The notes under the pieces are model-generated. The model did no database searches and was not told where the DNA came from. It was given only the letters and a program-made list of their open reading frames with translations. From contig JAISPA010000010.1 in assembly GCA_031275255.1 (NCBI GenBank), positions 1-12,525 of the forward strand: a stretch of 12,525 bases of DNA. Reading direction: 5' to 3'. The translations under genes and the position numbers were made by a program. The DNA is from Acidaminococcales bacterium. GTDB taxonomy: Bacteria; Bacillota; Negativicutes; Acidaminococcales; JAISLQ01. Positions 1 through 6,500 of this stretch are shown piece by piece. Within the stretch, counting starts at the first letter, position 1. Each line of letters begins with the position of its first letter.

Positions 1-4
1 CTAT

Positions 5-93
5 AATTATAGCGTGTTTTACGCTTCTTTGCAAGACCTAATTATCTCTAATCGTTGTTGTTTACTGTTCTTTTTGATATCCACGCTATAATT
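5..93. repeat. 11-bp inverted repeat around the left-edge promoter
   Basis: AATTATAGCGT at 5-15 and its exact complement ACGCTATAATT at 83-93 face each other across 67 bp. Bases 1-12 (CTATAATTATAG) are also a perfect 12-bp palindrome that covers the minus-strand -10. The arms could be operator half-sites, a long-range hairpin after the phosphotransferase gene, or chance in an AT-rich stretch. No T-run that would make a terminator follows on either strand. Confidence 0.35.
6..34 (-). promoter_or_regulatory. Sigma-70 type promoter firing leftward out of the window
   Basis: On the minus strand a TTGCAA -35 (34..29) and a perfect TATAAT -10 (11..6) are separated by 17 bp, a near-consensus housekeeping promoter. 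It lies about 70 bp beyond the stop codon of the phosphotransferase gene and points the same way, so it probably serves a gene to the left of the window. The -35 and spacing match the promoter at 7961-7989 exactly. Confidence 0.6.
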
Positions 94-103
94 TCAGCGG
101 AGC

Positions 104-841
104 TTAGGTAATTATCTGCGGCGCGTTTTCAAGCTCTGCCAATTCCCGCATAATCGCTTCTTTAGCGATCAGCAGCCTAAGGCTTCTGTTTGTGCTAACC
201 GGTTGTTTCCTGAACGACCAACCCAGTTCCAAATCCCGAAAGAGCTTGGCCAAATCCATCAGATAGGAATTGTAAAAAGAATCCAGAAAGTCAATAAGAT
301 ACAACTTTTTATCTGGCGCCACAATAATATTTTCAAGCGTTAAATCTCCGTGGCATGGACTCTCAGAGGCGTAGCGCCAATCGAAACTTTTCAAAAGAGC
401 GAGAGACTTTCGTATTGGTTCGGACATCTTTATGTTTTCCGCCAATTCGCTTATCTTTTTCCTAAATATTGTATTGGCCTTTGTATTTTCTACCGCGTCA
501 CAATTGTAAATATGGCTGAATAATATTTTTACAAAATAAGTTATTTCACTAATTGAAGCAACCGGCATAAATTCCGCCAAGGTCTTTCCCCTTACAAATT
601 CCATGTCAAAATAAAAATTTTCGCCTTCAATGCCATATCTAAGAACTTCAGGCGAAAGCACAGGCGTCTTTTGCCGCTCCTTGAAAAACGCGGCCTGTTT
701 TAAACATTGACTGCGCAACCTTTTTTTGTAGGTTGGGCCAGCGCTTGATTTTCTGACAAAGAATCCCCCCCCCCCGGAACTTAAAAGTTCCAAATTGCAG
801 CCGGAGTATCCGGTTAATTTCTTGATAAATTCAAAGTCCAT
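104..841 (-). CDS. APH-fold small-molecule phosphotransferase with a phase-variable G tract
   Basis: A 245-residue protein of the aminoglycoside phosphotransferase/choline kinase-like fold. Visible: a glycine-rich loop at residues 21-28 (SSGGGGFF), a possible ATP-site lysine at 31, a hinge-like MEFVRGKTLAEF at 80-91, the catalytic-loop motif CHGDLTLEN at 163-171 (H164, D166, N171), and a metal-binding aspartate in LIDFLDS (D184). These are the family's key residues, so the enzyme looks intact. It probably transfers phosphate from ATP to a hydroxyl on a sugar or small alcohol in the cytoplasm. Being last in a glycan cluster, 87 bp after manC, it may decorate that glycan or activate a precursor; an antibiotic-resistance role is less likely. 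The ATG at 841 has only a weak AGG upstream. The glycine loop is encoded by eleven G in a row, and slippage there would switch the gene off. The exact substrate cannot be read from sequence. Confidence 0.85.
   Translation of the reverse strand: MDFEFIKKLTGYSGCNLELLSSGGGGFFVRKSSAGPTYKKRLRSQCLKQAAFFKERQKTPVLSPEVLRYGIEGENFYFDMEFVRGKTLAEFMPVASISEITYFVKILFSHIYNCDAVENTKANTIFRKKISELAENIKMSEPIRKSLALLKSFDWRYASESPCHGDLTLENIIVAPDKKLYLIDFLDSFYNSYLMDLAKLFRDLELGWSFRKQPVSTNRSLRLLIAKEAIMRELAELENAPQIIT
765..775 (-). repeat. Homopolymeric G11 tract inside the phosphotransferase gene
   Basis: Eleven C on the plus strand, G11 in the coding sense, encode Gly23-26 of the phosphotransferase. At this length the gene is in frame (ON). 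I translated the alternatives: with ten G the frame reaches a TAA about 22 codons after the tract; with twelve G it reaches a TGA about 35 codons after. Either change removes the catalytic HGD motif. Homopolymer G tracts of this size are classic slipped-strand phase-variation switches in host-associated bacteria. It is also a place where sequencing length errors are common. Confidence 0.9.
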
Positions 842-928
842 TGTTAAAACCTGTATTTTGCTGAAAATATTTTTGCCGGGCGCTTTGGGGACAGCTTCAC
901 GGCACGTAAGAAAACAGGCAGCGCGGCT

Positions 929-2320
929 TCAGCCATCGCGCCCATAGTTGTCTGCAAACCTTACAATGTCGTCTTCCCCCAGATAATCCCCGTTCTGCAC
1001 CTCGACTATCTCCAGTACGCCGCCGCCCGCGTTGTACAGGCGGTGCTTGCTGCCCCGCGGCACATAGGCGCTTTCCCCTGCGCCGACAATGTGTTCTTTG
1101 CCGTCAACCGACACGCCGGCCGTCCCCTTTATCACCACCCAATGCTCGCTGCGCCTGTGGTGCAGCTGCAGGCTCAGGCTGGCGCCGGGCTTTACCTTTA
1201 TGGTCTTTATCTTGTACCCCTCGCCCGCCTCATGCACGGTAAAACTGCCCCACGGCCGGTAAACGGTGTTGGCTTCCCCAACCTCCGGCCGCCCTGTCTC
1301 TTTCAGCGCCTCGACAATCCGCCTGACCTTTTGCGACTCCCCTTTGGGCATGAGCAGGATAACGTCGTCTGTTTCCACCGCCAAGATGTTTTCCAGCCCA
1401 TAGGCGGCGATCAGGCGCTTTTTGCCTAAAAGCAGGCTGTTTCGGCAATCAAGGGCGAGTACGTCGCCCTTTACGGCGTTGCCCTGCCCGTCCCTGGGCA
1501 ACGCGTCGTAAAGTGCGTCATAAGAGCCGACGTCGCTCCAGCGGCAGGCAAGGGGGACCATCACTATATTTTGGCATTTCTCCAGCACGGCGCAGTCGAT
1601 AGAAATGTTGGGCATTTGATGAAAAGACGCCAATAAATCCTCGTAAGAAACATTTTTGCCCGCGCCAGGGACAGCCGGCGCGTGTTCGGACAATTCCCGC
1701 CGGAAAGTCCCCAGTTGAAACATAAACATGCCGCAGTTCCAGAAATATCCGCCTTTTTCGAGATATTGCCTGGCGACCGCCGGAGCGGGCTTTTCTTTGA
1801 ATTGCCTGACGTGGTAGCCCTGCCCGGTCCTCTCCCCCGCTTCTATATACCCGAAACCGGACTCCGGCTTGTCCGGCTTTACGCCGAAAACCACCATATA
1901 CCCTTGCCGGGCGAACTCCGCCCCCAGGCGGATGCTTTCGCCAAAGGCAGCGCCCTGGCCAAGCAAGTGGTCGGACGGGGCGACAAATACAACCTCGTCA
2001 TCAGGGCACGACAAGCGGGTTTTCAGGTAAGCGGCGGCCAGGGCGATCGCCGGGGCGGTGTTGCGGCCTTCCGGCTCGGGCAGGACATGCGCGCCGGCCA
2101 CGCCGCAGCCGTCAAGTTCCGTTCTCACCATAAGGCAGTACTTACGGTTGGTCACTATCACTATATCTTCCGGGCAGCTTACGATGCCGCCCGCCCGCAG
2201 GACGCTTTGCGCGAACAGCGAGCGGCCGGAGAATATGTCCACAAACTGCTTGGGGCGGCCCTCCCGCGACAGCGGGAACAGGCGCGTCCCGCTGCCGCCA
2301 GCCAAAATTATCGCTTTCAT
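929..2320 (-). CDS. manC: Mannose-1-phosphate guanylyltransferase / mannose-6-phosphate isomerase
   Basis: A 463-residue bifunctional enzyme, the usual size for type II ManC/CpsB/AlgA. The nucleotidyltransferase half shows the signature from LAGGSGTRL through GRPKQF (residues 6-26, catalytic K24), VAPSDH (113-118), KEKP (175-178) and WNCGMFMF (194-201). The C-terminal cupin half, from about 354, carries YRPWGSF, PGASLSLQLHHRRSEHW and YVPRGSKHR, typical of the isomerase domain. It makes GDP-mannose from mannose-1-phosphate and GTP and interconverts fructose-6-phosphate and mannose-6-phosphate. This supplies GDP-mannose, or GDP-sugars derived from it, to the glycosyltransferases upstream. The ATG at 2320 has a GGGGGA ribosome site about 3 nt before it and lies 53 bp after the methyltransferase stop. 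No phosphomannomutase is present in the window. Confidence 0.97.
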   Translation of the reverse strand: MKAIILAGGSGTRLFPLSREGRPKQFVDIFSGRSLFAQSVLRAGGIVSCPEDIVIVTNRKYCLMVRTELDGCGVAGAHVLPEPEGRNTAPAIALAAAYLKTRLSCPDDEVVFVAPSDHLLGQGAAFGESIRLGAEFARQGYMVVFGVKPDKPESGFGYIEAGERTGQGYHVRQFKEKPAPAVARQYLEKGGYFWNCGMFMFQLGTFRRELSEHAPAVPGAGKNVSYEDLLASFHQMPNISIDCAVLEKCQNIVMVPLACRWSDVGSYDALYDALPRDGQGNAVKGDVLALDCRNSLLLGKKRLIAAYGLENILAVETDDVILLMPKGESQKVRRIVEALKETGRPEVGEANTVYRPWGSFTVHEAGEGYKIKTIKVKPGASLSLQLHHRRSEHWVVIKGTAGVSVDGKEHIVGAGESAYVPRGSKHRLYNAGGGVLEIVEVQNGDYLGEDDIVRFADNYGRDG

Positions 2321-2373
2321 AAATCCCCCGCGCGAGATTTGTTGCCAGCTAAGCCGCCAGCTCTAACCGGCGC

Positions 2374-3426
2374 TTAGCAGTCAACTGTTGTGTTGTGTTG
2401 TGTTGTGTTGTGTTGTGTTGTGTTGTGTTGTGTCAGTTCTTCCGGGTATCCGAGCAGCATTACGTCGGACCACAGGCCAAAGGGATCCATTTTCCCGATT
2501 TCAAATTTGTAGCGCAGGCCCCATGCTTCGACAAGCGGCTTTATTTCAAAAAAGTCTTCCGGGCCATGGTAAATGGATATTAAAAGAACCGGGCGCTTTT
2601 CCCGGATGGTTTTTTGCGCGCCGCGGATCACTTTCATCTCAAAACCTTCCACGTCCAATTTTATCAAGCCGACGTCAAGTTTGTTCTCCCCGGCAAAATC
2701 ATCCAGTGTCGTGATGTCTATTTTCGCTTTTTCAGTATTTTTTTCGCTGTCCATAATTAAGGATGCGGAATTAAGTATTTTGGGATTATACTTGATATAT
2801 AAACTTTCTTTTTTGTCCCCCAAGCCTAAATGCACCGGCAAAACTCTTTTTAAATTGTTGATTTTTATCGTTTGCCGCAAATAATTTTGATTGACTGGCA
2901 GCGGCTCAAACGAATAGACCCTGTTTGGCGCGTACCCCTCGAACCCCAAGGCGGAGTCGCCCGTAAACGCGCCGCCGTCAATGAAATCTTTCCCCTTTAT
3001 ATATCCGGATACAAATGGGATGCGCTTTAACCCGGAGTGGTACCATACGGCGCCCGTGTCATAAAGCCCACCCGCAAAATGCTTTCTGTATTTGGCATAG
3101 TTAATCTTTTCGCGTTCTTCTTTTTGCCGCGCAGCGATAAAATCATCTGGTTCAAAATATAAATAGTCGGATTCTTTCAGCAAATCCATGAATAATGTTT
3201 GGCAGCGCAGGAAATCATCAACTACGGCTTTCCCATCCTTGCCAATGCCGGACAGAAGCCGCCTTTTCTTCAAGTCCACATCATTGGCGGCATAATATTC
3301 GCGCCATTGCTTGACTGTGCTTATTGGCACGCAGTCCTTTAGCCTGCGCAGCGAGCTGATCTTTCTAAATTCTTCCGGCCACGTCCTCTTGTATAAACTC
3401 CTGGCCAGCCTTTTGATAAGTTTCAT
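2374..3426 (-). CDS. FkbM-family SAM-dependent methyltransferase with repeat-coded tail
   Basis: A 350-residue protein with the FkbM methyltransferase core: FIDGGAFTGDSA (148-159, SAM-binding loop), YSFEP (171-175), ITTLDDF (238-244) and IKLDVEGFEMKVIRGA (255-270). The extra 130 residues before the core suit sugar O-methyltransferases of surface-glycan loci. It probably methylates a hydroxyl on the glycan, perhaps as a terminal cap. Its ATG overlaps the stop of the upstream glycosyltransferase (ATGA, 4 nt), so the two are likely translationally coupled. The family-like sequence ends around SDVMLLGYPEE; after that the tail is QHNTT repeated three times, encoded by a 5-bp tandem repeat, then VDC. 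That tail lies outside the catalytic core and is unusual for the family. Confidence 0.9.
   Translation of the reverse strand: MKLIKRLARSLYKRTWPEEFRKISSLRRLKDCVPISTVKQWREYYAANDVDLKKRRLLSGIGKDGKAVVDDFLRCQTLFMDLLKESDYLYFEPDDFIAARQKEEREKINYAKYRKHFAGGLYDTGAVWYHSGLKRIPFVSGYIKGKDFIDGGAFTGDSALGFEGYAPNRVYSFEPLPVNQNYLRQTIKINNLKRVLPVHLGLGDKKESLYIKYNPKILNSASLIMDSEKNTEKAKIDITTLDDFAGENKLDVGLIKLDVEGFEMKVIRGAQKTIREKRPVLLISIYHGPEDFFEIKPLVEAWGLRYKFEIGKMDPFGLWSDVMLLGYPEELTQHNTTQHNTTQHNTTVDC
2386..2433 (-). repeat. Pentanucleotide tandem repeat, about 9.6 copies
   Basis: TGTTG on the plus strand (CAACA class on the coding strand) is repeated nine full times plus three bases without a mismatch. It ends 12 bp before the methyltransferase stop codon. 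Because the unit is 5 bp, each gain or loss shifts the frame, yet all three frames of the repeat read the same QHNTT cycle and none contains a stop. Losing one unit would end the protein with NS; gaining one would end it with a longer basic tail, QLTAKRRLELAA. The enzyme core is spared in every case. The array also separates the methyltransferase from manC, so copy number may affect mRNA structure or coupling. Confidence 0.95.
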
Positions 3427-4520
3427 AGCGTCATCCCGCCTTTCGCCCGGGCCATCTCTTGCAGCGCCGCCAAGTATTTTTGGGCGGTCTTTTGCCAGCT
3501 AAACATCGACTCCCGAATATAGCCCCGCTTTGTCAACTCCTGGCGCAATGCCTCCCCGCCCTGTTCAAATTCCCGGATTTTGCCGATTAAGTCGGCTTCG
3601 TCGTCTGGCTCGAAATATATCGCGGCATCGCCGCAGACCTCCGGCAGTGATGTCCCCCTGGTCGCGAAAACAGGCGTGCCGAGCCGCATGGCTTCAAGCG
3701 GGGGCAGCCCAAAGCCTTCCAGTTTGGACGGATAGATCAAAGCCCGCGCGCCGCGGATAAGGCCGGCAAGCGCCGCCTGTCCGACATAGCCCTTCTCTTC
3801 TAAGATGCCCATAGCTTTGGCCTTTTTTGCCAAAAGTTCAAATTCAGGGGAAAAATAGCCCGGTTCCCCCACAAAGTACAATTTTCTCCTTTCCGGGCTG
3901 GCCATGAAGGACTTCAGTATTTTGTCCATACCCTTGCGCCGGTCATAACCGCCGGCGTATATATAGTACGGTTCGTTGCCGGCAACGGCCCCCCCATTAG
4001 CAGCCGCCGTCTCAATAGGCGCGGCAAAGGGCAGGACGGCAATCGGGCATGTTACCCGGAAATTTTTTTCTATCTCTTTCCTCGAATATTCGGACGGCGT
4101 AAAAACTATCCCGGCGTAGTCAAGCGAGCGCTGGGTATTGCGCATGAATTGGCCCTTTTTCTTCTCGCTTTTAAAATACCCCGGGATCGCCAGGGGAAGT
4201 ACGTCGTGAAGTACCAGCACGTTTTTCTCCCTCGGCGCGAACGGGAGGACGTCGCCGTTGGCATGGTAGTGTATGAAGTCGCAGCCGCCTATCTTACGGT
4301 ATAGCAGCCTCTCGCCCAGGCCGAACGGCAGGTGCCGCCAATATTTGATTTTTTCCGCCGCAAAGGCAAAATCATTGACAGGCGGCCGCCTCACCCGAAA
4401 AAAGCATACTCCTTTAAAGCCGGCATCCAGCTGCGCCACAGTGTTCATCAGGTAAAGGAGCGTCTTTGCTATGCCCACGGGCTTACCGGCCAAAGGATTG
4501 GCGTCGATGGCGATTTTCAT
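3423..4520 (-). CDS. GT4-family glycosyltransferase
   Basis: A 365-residue GT-B fold glycosyltransferase of family 4. The N-terminal half has the acceptor-side features MKIAIDANPL, HYHANGDVLPF (84-94) and VLVLHDVLP (101-109). The C-terminal half has YIYAGGYDRRKGMDKIL (186-202), the start of the nucleotide-sugar domain, and LEGFGLPPLEAM (267-278), the E-x7-E motif (E268, E276) that contacts the donor sugar. The closest general type is the mannosyltransferase-like GT4 enzymes, which fits ManC supplying GDP-mannose, but the donor is inferred from context. It acts at the cytoplasmic face of the membrane. A GGAGG lies 13 nt before the ATG at 4520, a rather long spacing, but no better in-frame start exists. 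Its end overlaps the methyltransferase start by 4 nt. Confidence 0.93.
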   Translation of the reverse strand: MKIAIDANPLAGKPVGIAKTLLYLMNTVAQLDAGFKGVCFFRVRRPPVNDFAFAAEKIKYWRHLPFGLGERLLYRKIGGCDFIHYHANGDVLPFAPREKNVLVLHDVLPLAIPGYFKSEKKKGQFMRNTQRSLDYAGIVFTPSEYSRKEIEKNFRVTCPIAVLPFAAPIETAAANGGAVAGNEPYYIYAGGYDRRKGMDKILKSFMASPERRKLYFVGEPGYFSPEFELLAKKAKAMGILEEKGYVGQAALAGLIRGARALIYPSKLEGFGLPPLEAMRLGTPVFATRGTSLPEVCGDAAIYFEPDDEADLIGKIREFEQGGEALRQELTKRGYIRESMFSWQKTAQKYLAALQEMARAKGGMTL

Positions 4521-4655
4521 CCGTAATTGCTTGCCTCCTGTATATTTTTGCGGCGGATGCCTGCCAGCATACGAGCATATATTTGTATATTGCGGGATTA
4601 CAAAGATTTTCCGCCGTCGCGGGCCGGGGAAAGCGGGAACAGTATAAGTTCAATA
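4521..4655 (-). promoter_or_regulatory. 135-bp gap with a weak internal promoter candidate
   Basis: This is the largest gap inside the glycan cluster. On the minus strand TTGTAA (4603..4598) and TATATG (4581..4576) are 16 bp apart. A 6-bp inverted repeat, TTTGTA (4582-4587) and TACAAA (4599-4604), fills the spacer and -35. It could give the GT4 gene and everything after it a second promoter. The match is modest and the region AT-rich, so this is only a candidate. Confidence 0.3.
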
Positions 4656-5852
4656 CTAAAAAAGACCCTTCTGGTTATTGCTTTCCGCTTTCCGCAGCGC
4701 TTTGCGCAAATTGTCCAAGGATCGTTCATACAATTCATCGGCCAGGGTTTTGAGGTTTTTCCGCACAGAATCGTATTCTTCCGGGCCCATCTCCATTGCC
4801 CGGCGCATGGCGCCGGCCAGGCCGCAGGCATTGTCGTAAATGACGGCGTTTTTTTCGGTGAGGCTGTAAGCCCTGGCAAACGCTTCCTCCAGCAGGCAGG
4901 GCTTGCTAAACCCGAGCATCAGCTGGTTGGTTCCCGACACTTTCCCCCGCAGGAATTCGTGGTGCCGATAAGTGGCATAACTTAAAGGCAGGAGCAGAAA
5001 ATCGCTCGCCCGTATCTCTTCAAACATGGCCGCGAAATCCAGCCCGCCTTTAAACTTTACATAGTGCGACAATCTTTCCGGGATTTTGGGCGAAGCGCCC
5101 CGTCCAACGAGAATCAGTTCAAAATTTCTATTTTCAAGGGACAGAGCTTTTACTGCCTCTATGATTAAACCAAAGCAGTCTCTGTCCAAGGCTATGCCTA
5201 CGGCAAAAAAACGGGTTTTGGCGTTTTTAGTCTCAATTTTCTTTTCGCCGAAATAATGAGGATTCAGAAATGGCACGTCGCGGAAAGGCCAAAGGACAAA
5301 CAGTCGCCCTTCCCGCAAATATTCTGCTTCGCCACTTTTTTCCAAATCAAAGAAATTATGTTCAAGCAAAAGCAACCCTTTGCGCGCTTTAAGCGGGAAA
5401 CCTAAATATTTTAAGTAAAGGTCTGTTCCTGTATAATATTTCACCCCATAAGCGGAAGTTGAAAAGAAGATGTATTCGTATTTAGCTGTTTTTTCCAGTT
5501 GCAGCCATTTTTTCAGCTGTTCCGCGTTCCCTGCGAAAAACCTCGGCAGTTCGTCCTGTGGGTAATCACAGAAAGGGTTTTCCCACATATTGCGCGGCCG
5601 CAGGAACAAGTCCACGTTAAAGCCCAAATCCTGAAAATATTTCGCAAACCCCGGCAAGATTTCCCCGTGAAAAGGATTCGGCTCCACGATCAAGACGCTT
5701 TTTTCCCTGATTTCACAATCATAAAAAGAATTGTCCGGATACTCCGCCTCCGGCGCAAAATAGACCCAATACAGCAGCTTGTTCCTTGCTTTTTTCCGCC
5801 AGCGCTTTATCGGGATAAATGAACAGATAATATGTATCAGCGTCTTTTTCAT
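4656..5852 (-). CDS. GT-B fold glycosyltransferase (GT4-like), first gene of the glycan cluster
   Basis: A 398-residue protein. The start, MKKTLIHIICSFIPIKRWRKKAR, combines a short hydrophobic stretch with a basic patch, common in glycan glycosyltransferases and consistent with membrane-surface attachment. The N-terminal Rossmann half includes VLIVEPNPFHGEILPGFAKYF (53-73). The C-terminal half shows RFFAVGIALDRDCFG (214-228), FELILVGRGA (244-253), VKFKGGLDFAAMFEEI (265-280) and RASDFLLLPLS (281-291), the pattern of GT4 donor domains. The usual E-x7-E motif is not clear, so the family is less certain than for the next gene. Donor and acceptor are unknown. The start is ATG at 5852, with AAAGGA about 11 nt upstream. 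No strong promoter lies immediately upstream; the nearest convincing one is at 6460-6488. Confidence 0.85.
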   Translation of the reverse strand: MKKTLIHIICSFIPIKRWRKKARNKLLYWVYFAPEAEYPDNSFYDCEIREKSVLIVEPNPFHGEILPGFAKYFQDLGFNVDLFLRPRNMWENPFCDYPQDELPRFFAGNAEQLKKWLQLEKTAKYEYIFFSTSAYGVKYYTGTDLYLKYLGFPLKARKGLLLLEHNFFDLEKSGEAEYLREGRLFVLWPFRDVPFLNPHYFGEKKIETKNAKTRFFAVGIALDRDCFGLIIEAVKALSLENRNFELILVGRGASPKIPERLSHYVKFKGGLDFAAMFEEIRASDFLLLPLSYATYRHHEFLRGKVSGTNQLMLGFSKPCLLEEAFARAYSLTEKNAVIYDNACGLAGAMRRAMEMGPEEYDSVRKNLKTLADELYERSLDNLRKALRKAESNNQKGLF

Positions 5853-6060
5853 TGTCAGTATGATCCTTTAAGCCAACATACGCGCCAACCGCGCGTCTTT
5901 GGAATAGCTGCTGAATCCTGCGGGGTTTCCGCCGACATTTGCCGGACTATGCGCATCCATACTGTTCCCAAACTAAAACTGCGGCATCTTTGCGAGCCAA
6001 TTTGCGCCCTGCGAGGCGCAAATCTTATCCATGTTTTGGCCGGTGAACAGCATTAGCCCC
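5853..6060. other. Non-coding leader region with GC-rich hairpins
   Basis: I see no credible gene here. Two perfect inverted repeats stand out: ACGCGC/GCGCGT (5880-5885 and 5891-5896, 5-nt loop) and TTTGCGCC/GGCGCAAA (6001-6008 and 6015-6022, 6-nt loop). Neither is followed by a T-run in the minus direction, so they are not obvious terminators for a transcript entering the glycan genes. They could shape the 5' leader of that transcript. Short open frames here lack ribosome sites. Confidence 0.4.
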
Positions 6061-6094
6061 ACAGGTAACATAATATAAAGAATGTTACCTGTGG
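6059..6094. repeat. Perfect 13-bp hairpin at the left end of the MITE-like element
   Basis: CCACAGGTAACAT (6059-6071) is followed, after a 10-nt AT-rich loop, by its exact complement (6082-6094). An ATTTTT run follows on the plus strand, so it could act as a weak terminator for plus-strand transcripts. The right-hand copy of the repeat keeps only about 6 bp of this self-complementarity, so the two ends are not equivalent. Confidence 0.75.
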
Positions 6095-6245
6095 ATTTTT
6101 CAATCTATCCAGTAAGCACGGGCTATTCCGTGCTTTTTTATTTTGCGGTTTTTTAAGAACGTCCTGTGTTTGAAATAAAAAAAGCGGCTTTTCAAGCGGT
6201 AATTTTCTTTTCGGCATACAACATTCTTTATATTATGTTGCCTGT
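6061..6245. mobile_element. MITE-like element, 185 bp with 26-bp terminal inverted repeats
   Basis: Bases 6061-6086 and 6220-6245 are inverted copies of each other over 26 bp with a single mismatch (sixth base from the outer end, T against C). The outer ends read ACAGG on the left and CCTGT on the right. The 133-bp core is AT-rich, has no gene, and contains an intrinsic terminator. Size, inverted ends and lack of coding capacity fit a miniature inverted-repeat transposable element. I see no clear target-site duplication (flanks AGCCCC and AGCATC), so an old insertion, or paired regulatory or RNA elements, remain possible. Confidence 0.5.
6115..6139 (+). terminator. Intrinsic terminator, plus strand
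   Basis: AGCACGG (6115-6121), a 6-nt loop, and CCGTGCT (6128-6134) form a perfect 7-bp stem followed by a run of T. This is a textbook rho-independent terminator for plus-strand transcription, yet no plus-strand gene lies upstream in the window (genes on both sides are on the minus strand). It sits inside the MITE-like element and may have travelled with it, or it may protect the region from antisense transcription. Confidence 0.8.
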
Positions 6246-6280
6246 AGCATCAAACGCGCTTTGCGGCGGCGTTTGGCGCC

Positions 6281-6453
6281 AAAATAACTACCTGCGGCAG
6301 CCCTCCCCGCAGGGCAAAACAGTCCGGCCGAAAGCTGTCCAAGGCTTGCTCCATTCGCCGGCCGGCCGAAACCGCTTTTTCGCGGAACAGCCACCGGCAG
6401 GTTAGAAGCTGCTGCCGCAATAAAAGCCTGTTGAAAAGTATTATTCTACTGTG
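6281..6453 (-). ncRNA. Structured RNA candidate with a 6S-like fold
   Basis: A strong minus-strand promoter (6460-6488) starts a transcript near 6453 that does not enter a gene for 600 nt. By eye it forms a long rod. A terminal stem with one bulge joins about 6281-6291 to 6439-6448. A perfect 9-bp stem joins 6293-6301 to 6411-6419. An open bubble follows, with a small GCCCT/AGGGC hairpin (6300-6304, 6311-6315) on its 3' side that overlaps the 9-bp stem by two bases, so not every pair can form at once. Next is an inner stem, 6334-6340 with 6384-6391 (one bulge). A rod of about 170 nt with a central bubble and a 3'-side hairpin is the layout of 6S RNA, which binds housekeeping RNA polymerase. 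No conserved 6S sequence was recognised, so the identity is inferred from shape only. The 3' end is unclear because no good terminator follows. Confidence 0.4.
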
Positions 6454-6459
6454 TTTACT

Positions 6460-6488
6460 ATAATACACGAGATGGCAATGCCTGTCAA
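6460..6488 (-). promoter_or_regulatory. Near-consensus sigma-70 promoter for the RNA candidate and perhaps the glycan cluster
   Basis: On the minus strand a perfect TTGACA (6488..6483) and TATTAT (6465..6460) are 17 bp apart, and the start point would be near 6453. It begins only about 12 bp after the terminator run of the preceding three-gene unit. It is the strongest promoter upstream of the glycan genes and may feed them through a leader of about 600 nt as well as making the RNA candidate. Confidence 0.75.
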
Positions 6489-6500
6489 GCAATCGGCGCG

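Noticed and set aside
104..841. Aminoglycoside resistance gene
   Set aside because: The fold is shared, but its place in a glycan cluster and its divergent sequence argue for a glycan or precursor kinase; nothing indicates antibiotic specificity.
1682..2377. 231-codon plus-strand open frame opposite manC
   Set aside because: Antisense shadow of a GC-rich gene with complete ManC motifs on the other strand.
2386..2433. CRISPR or satellite array
   Set aside because: The unit is 5 bp with no spacers; it is a simple tandem repeat inside a coding region.
5832..6056. 74-codon open frame on the plus strand
   Set aside because: No ribosome site, low-information translation, overlaps the start of the first glycosyltransferase gene and the hairpins.
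6250..6492. 80-codon open frame on the minus strand
   Set aside because: Its start lies upstream of the strong promoter at 6460-6488, it has no ribosome site, and its sequence coincides with the base-paired RNA candidate.
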